Shown: in pieces, positions 7,277 through 8,816 of the stretch
How the letters are laid out: each line of letters begins with the position of its first letter
Position numbering within the stretch: the first letter of the stretch is position 1
Assembly: GCA_021778575.1 (NCBI GenBank)
Contig: JAJYCH010000138.1
Location: 1-8,816 of the forward strand
DNA length: 8,816 bases
Origin: Planctomycetota bacterium
Lineage (GTDB): Bacteria > Planctomycetota > Planctomycetia > Isosphaerales > Isosphaeraceae
Direction: 5' to 3'
Notes under the pieces: generated by a model
What the model was told of the DNA's origin: nothing
Databases searched by the model: none
What the model saw: the letters and a program-made list of their open reading frames with translations, nothing else
Position numbers and translations under genes: made by a program

Positions 7277-8146
7277 ATGACAACGCCACCACTGACTGCC
7301 GAAGCTCAACCGATACTGGCCCAGCTTCCGGCGCTCGGGGTGGGCCTGGGGTTTCGTCCACCGTTTCGCGCGGGTCTCTTTCTGGCTCGCGACCGGGTGG
7401 ATTTTCTCGAAATCACGGCCGACCACTACCTGGAGACCTCGCCCGAGAAAGAGCGAGAGCTGGCGCTCCTGGCCGATCACTTCCGGCTGATCCCTCACGG
7501 TTTGAACCTCTCGCTGGGCAGCGCCGAGGGGCTTGACCCGGACTATCTCGGCAAGTTCGCGGCGCTGGTGGCCCGGTTGAACCCGCCGTGGTGGAGCGAG
7601 CATGTCGCGTTTACCCGAGCCGGTGGGGTCGAGATCGGTCACCTGGCTCCGGTCCCGTTCTCGACCGAGGCCCTGGACGTCCTCGCCGCCAACATCGCCG
7701 AGGCGACTCGACAGATCGACGTCCCTTTGATTGTCGAGAACATCACCTACACCATTCCGCTGCCCGGTCGCGAGATGGGCGAAGGGGCGTTCCTGGCCGA
7801 GTTGACGCGACGGACCGGCTGCGGGCTCTTGCTCGACGTGACCAACCTGTACACCAACGCGGTCAACCACGGGTTCGACCCGTCGGAGGTTCTCGACCAG
7901 CTTCCGCTCGATCGAGTGGTCCAGCTTCACTTCGCCGGAGGGGAGTGGCACGACGGCGAACTGATCGACAGCCACGCCCGGCCCGCGCCTCCGGAGGTCT
8001 GGGCGTTGCTCGAAGAGGTGGTCGGTCGGGCTCCGGTCAAGGGGATCATCCTCGAACGGGACGACGACCTCCCGCCGCTGGGTGAGCTTCTCGACGAGGT
8101 CGACCGCGCTCGAAGCATCATGAAGGCTCACGGGCGATGGGCTTAG
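7277..8146 (+). CDS. DUF692 multinuclear non-haem iron-dependent oxidative enzyme (MNIO)
   Basis: The protein has 289 aa, the usual size for DUF692 (MbnB/TglH/BufB relatives), which form TIM barrels binding two or three irons. All hallmark motifs are visible in order: FLEITADHY near the N-terminus; IPHGLNLSLG (His74); WWSEHV (His109); IVENITY (Glu154, Asn155); LLLDVTNLY (Asp187, Asn190); NHGFDP (Asn197, His198); LHFAGG (His218); LIDSH (Asp231, His233); and ILERD (Glu260). The presumed iron ligands are therefore complete and the enzyme should be active in the cytoplasm. Characterised members use O2 to convert peptide Cys into oxazolone/thioamide, thiooxazole or related groups, or to excise or rearrange residues. 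The gene starts 35 bases after the membrane protein with the Cys-rich tail and overlaps the partner gene, so the three are very likely one operon. I infer that the tail is its substrate. Confidence 0.93.
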   Translation: MTTPPLTAEAQPILAQLPALGVGLGFRPPFRAGLFLARDRVDFLEITADHYLETSPEKERELALLADHFRLIPHGLNLSLGSAEGLDPDYLGKFAALVARLNPPWWSEHVAFTRAGGVEIGHLAPVPFSTEALDVLAANIAEATRQIDVPLIVENITYTIPLPGREMGEGAFLAELTRRTGCGLLLDVTNLYTNAVNHGFDPSEVLDQLPLDRVVQLHFAGGEWHDGELIDSHARPAPPEVWALLEEVVGRAPVKGIILERDDDLPPLGELLDEVDRARSIMKAHGRWA

Positions 8147-8727
8147 CGGAGTCGCAGAAGTTCCTGGCCCGACTCTCGACCGACCCGGCGCTCCGGGCTC
8201 GGTTCGCGAGTGACCCGGTGGCCGTCGCCACCGAGTTCGGCCTGAGCTTCGACGAGCGCCGGTCGTTCGAGGAACTGACGCCCGGGCCGATCACCGGGTT
8301 CGCCGGCTCGTTGATCGGTAAACGCCGGGGTGAAGTGGAATCGCTCCTGCCGCTGACGGTTCGAGCGCTCGGCCCCGACCGATTCGCCCGGCTCTTTCGT
8401 CAACACGCTGCGAACTTCGTCCCGGCAGGGATCAAGAAGCACCGCGACGACGCGGTGACCTTCGCCCGCTGGCTGGCGCGAGAGGTTGCCGACCCCGCCT
8501 GGCTCGCCGATCTCGCGAGTCTCGAAGCCGCCGCGCTCCGGACGTACTCGCAGGGGCGCCGGCTCGACTGCGTGGCGCTCAAGTACCGTCCGACCGACCT
8601 GGTGCAAGCAACCGCCGCGAACCCGATCCCCCGCCGAGCGAGCCTGGTGATCTGGTTCCGGATCTCCCGGAACGGTCGACTCCGCCAGGTGATCTTCAGC
8701 CGACCCAACGTGCCGGGCCTCTATTAG
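8137..8727 (+). CDS. DUF2063/HvfC-like MNIO partner protein with an extra N-terminal helical domain
   Basis: The protein has 196 aa. Its ATG lies inside the MNIO gene (10-base overlap, +1 frame), and an AAGG at 8123-8126 is a weak ribosome site, so translational coupling is likely. Residues about 58-135 fit the N-terminal domain pattern of DUF2063/HvfC: KRRGEVESLLPLTVRALG (62-79), then GPDRFARLFRQH, then FARWL, then LADLASLEAAAL (123-134). Proteins of this type (also MbnC and TglI by role) bind the precursor peptide and present it to the MNIO. Residues about 5-45 (FLARLSTDP, then RFASDP, then GLSFDERRSFEEL) form an additional helical segment that resembles small LigA- or leader-like helical domains. 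As I recall, actinobacterial SCO6045-type proteins next to DUF692 have similar architecture. No signal peptide or membrane segment is seen, so it should be cytoplasmic. The C-terminal 55 residues are basic and beta-like, with no clear match. Confidence 0.75.
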   Translation: MGLAESQKFLARLSTDPALRARFASDPVAVATEFGLSFDERRSFEELTPGPITGFAGSLIGKRRGEVESLLPLTVRALGPDRFARLFRQHAANFVPAGIKKHRDDAVTFARWLAREVADPAWLADLASLEAAALRTYSQGRRLDCVALKYRPTDLVQATAANPIPRRASLVIWFRISRNGRLRQVIFSRPNVPGLY

Positions 8728-8730
8728 GAT

Positions 8731-8749
8731 GTCTCCTCTTTTTGGAGAC
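8731..8749 (+). terminator. Possible weak hairpin terminator after the MNIO cassette
   Basis: GTCTCC (8731-8736) and GGAGAC (8744-8749) can pair as a 6-bp stem around a T-rich 7-base loop, starting three bases after the partner-gene stop. No T-tract follows the stem, so it is not a canonical intrinsic terminator. Confidence 0.35.
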
Positions 8750-8771
8750 TGTAGCAAAGAAAGTGGGCTGG

Positions 8772-8800
8772 TTGAAGTTTTTGCGCTCCTCGGCTCTAAT
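8772..8800 (+). promoter_or_regulatory. Candidate sigma70-type promoter pointing out of the right edge
   Basis: TTGAAG (8772-8777) has four of six consensus bases and TCTAAT (8795-8800) five of six, separated by exactly 17 bases in a noticeably AT-rich stretch. It would drive a gene beyond the window. No coding sequence is visible in 8728-8816. Confidence 0.38.
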
Positions 8801-8816
8801 ATCTTAGCCTGTTTTC

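Noticed and set aside
7088..8131. Minus-strand frame with a proline-rich end, and the 6276-7361 minus-strand frame
   Set aside because: The polyproline and Thr/Ala-rich runs are just the reverse complement of the Gly/Cys codons. The MNIO and TIGR04222 motifs on the plus strand are unambiguous.
1..8816. tRNA, rRNA, insertion sequence or phage genes
   Set aside because: No cloverleaf-like segment, transposase motif, terminal inverted repeats or integrase was recognised on either strand.

Overview
High-GC DNA (well over 60 % by eye) with strong third-position G/C, secreted multi-domain cytochromes and YVTN-type propellers suggests a Planctomycetota bacterium, perhaps near Isosphaeraceae. This is an inference from style and gene content, not from a marker gene.

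Layout. (1) Positions 2624 to 1 on the minus strand hold one long open frame, truncated by the left edge. It encodes a two-part FAD-linked oxidase with Fe-S clusters and a Cys-rich (CCG) domain, of the D-lactate / D-2-hydroxyacid dehydrogenase type. (2) A 241-base divergent intergenic region follows. (3) On the plus strand, 2866-4353 encodes a secreted PDZ plus S41 (C-terminal processing protease-like) protein that appears to lack the catalytic Lys. Thirty-two bases later, 4386-6131 encodes a secreted beta-propeller fused to a MauG/CCP-like di-haem cytochrome c. These two probably form one transcription unit. (4) After a 135-base gap comes a tight three-gene cassette. It comprises a TIGR04222-type membrane protein with a Cys/Gly-only low-complexity tail (6267-7241), a DUF692/MNIO iron oxidase with its full set of presumed metal ligands (7277-8146), and a DUF2063/HvfC-like partner protein that overlaps the MNIO gene by 10 bases (8137-8727). 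(5) The last 89 bases are AT-richer, with a small hairpin and a candidate promoter pointing right.

Working model. MNIO enzymes modify Cys (or Asp/Asn) residues of ribosomal peptides, usually with a partner protein that recognises the substrate. In this cassette the only Cys-rich substrate-like sequence is the tail of the membrane protein. The simplest reading is therefore that the MNIO and its partner oxidatively modify the six cysteines of a membrane-anchored Cys/Gly tail, giving a thio-heterocycle or metal-binding product. Family assignments rest on recognised motifs. The substrate relationship and chemistry are inference.
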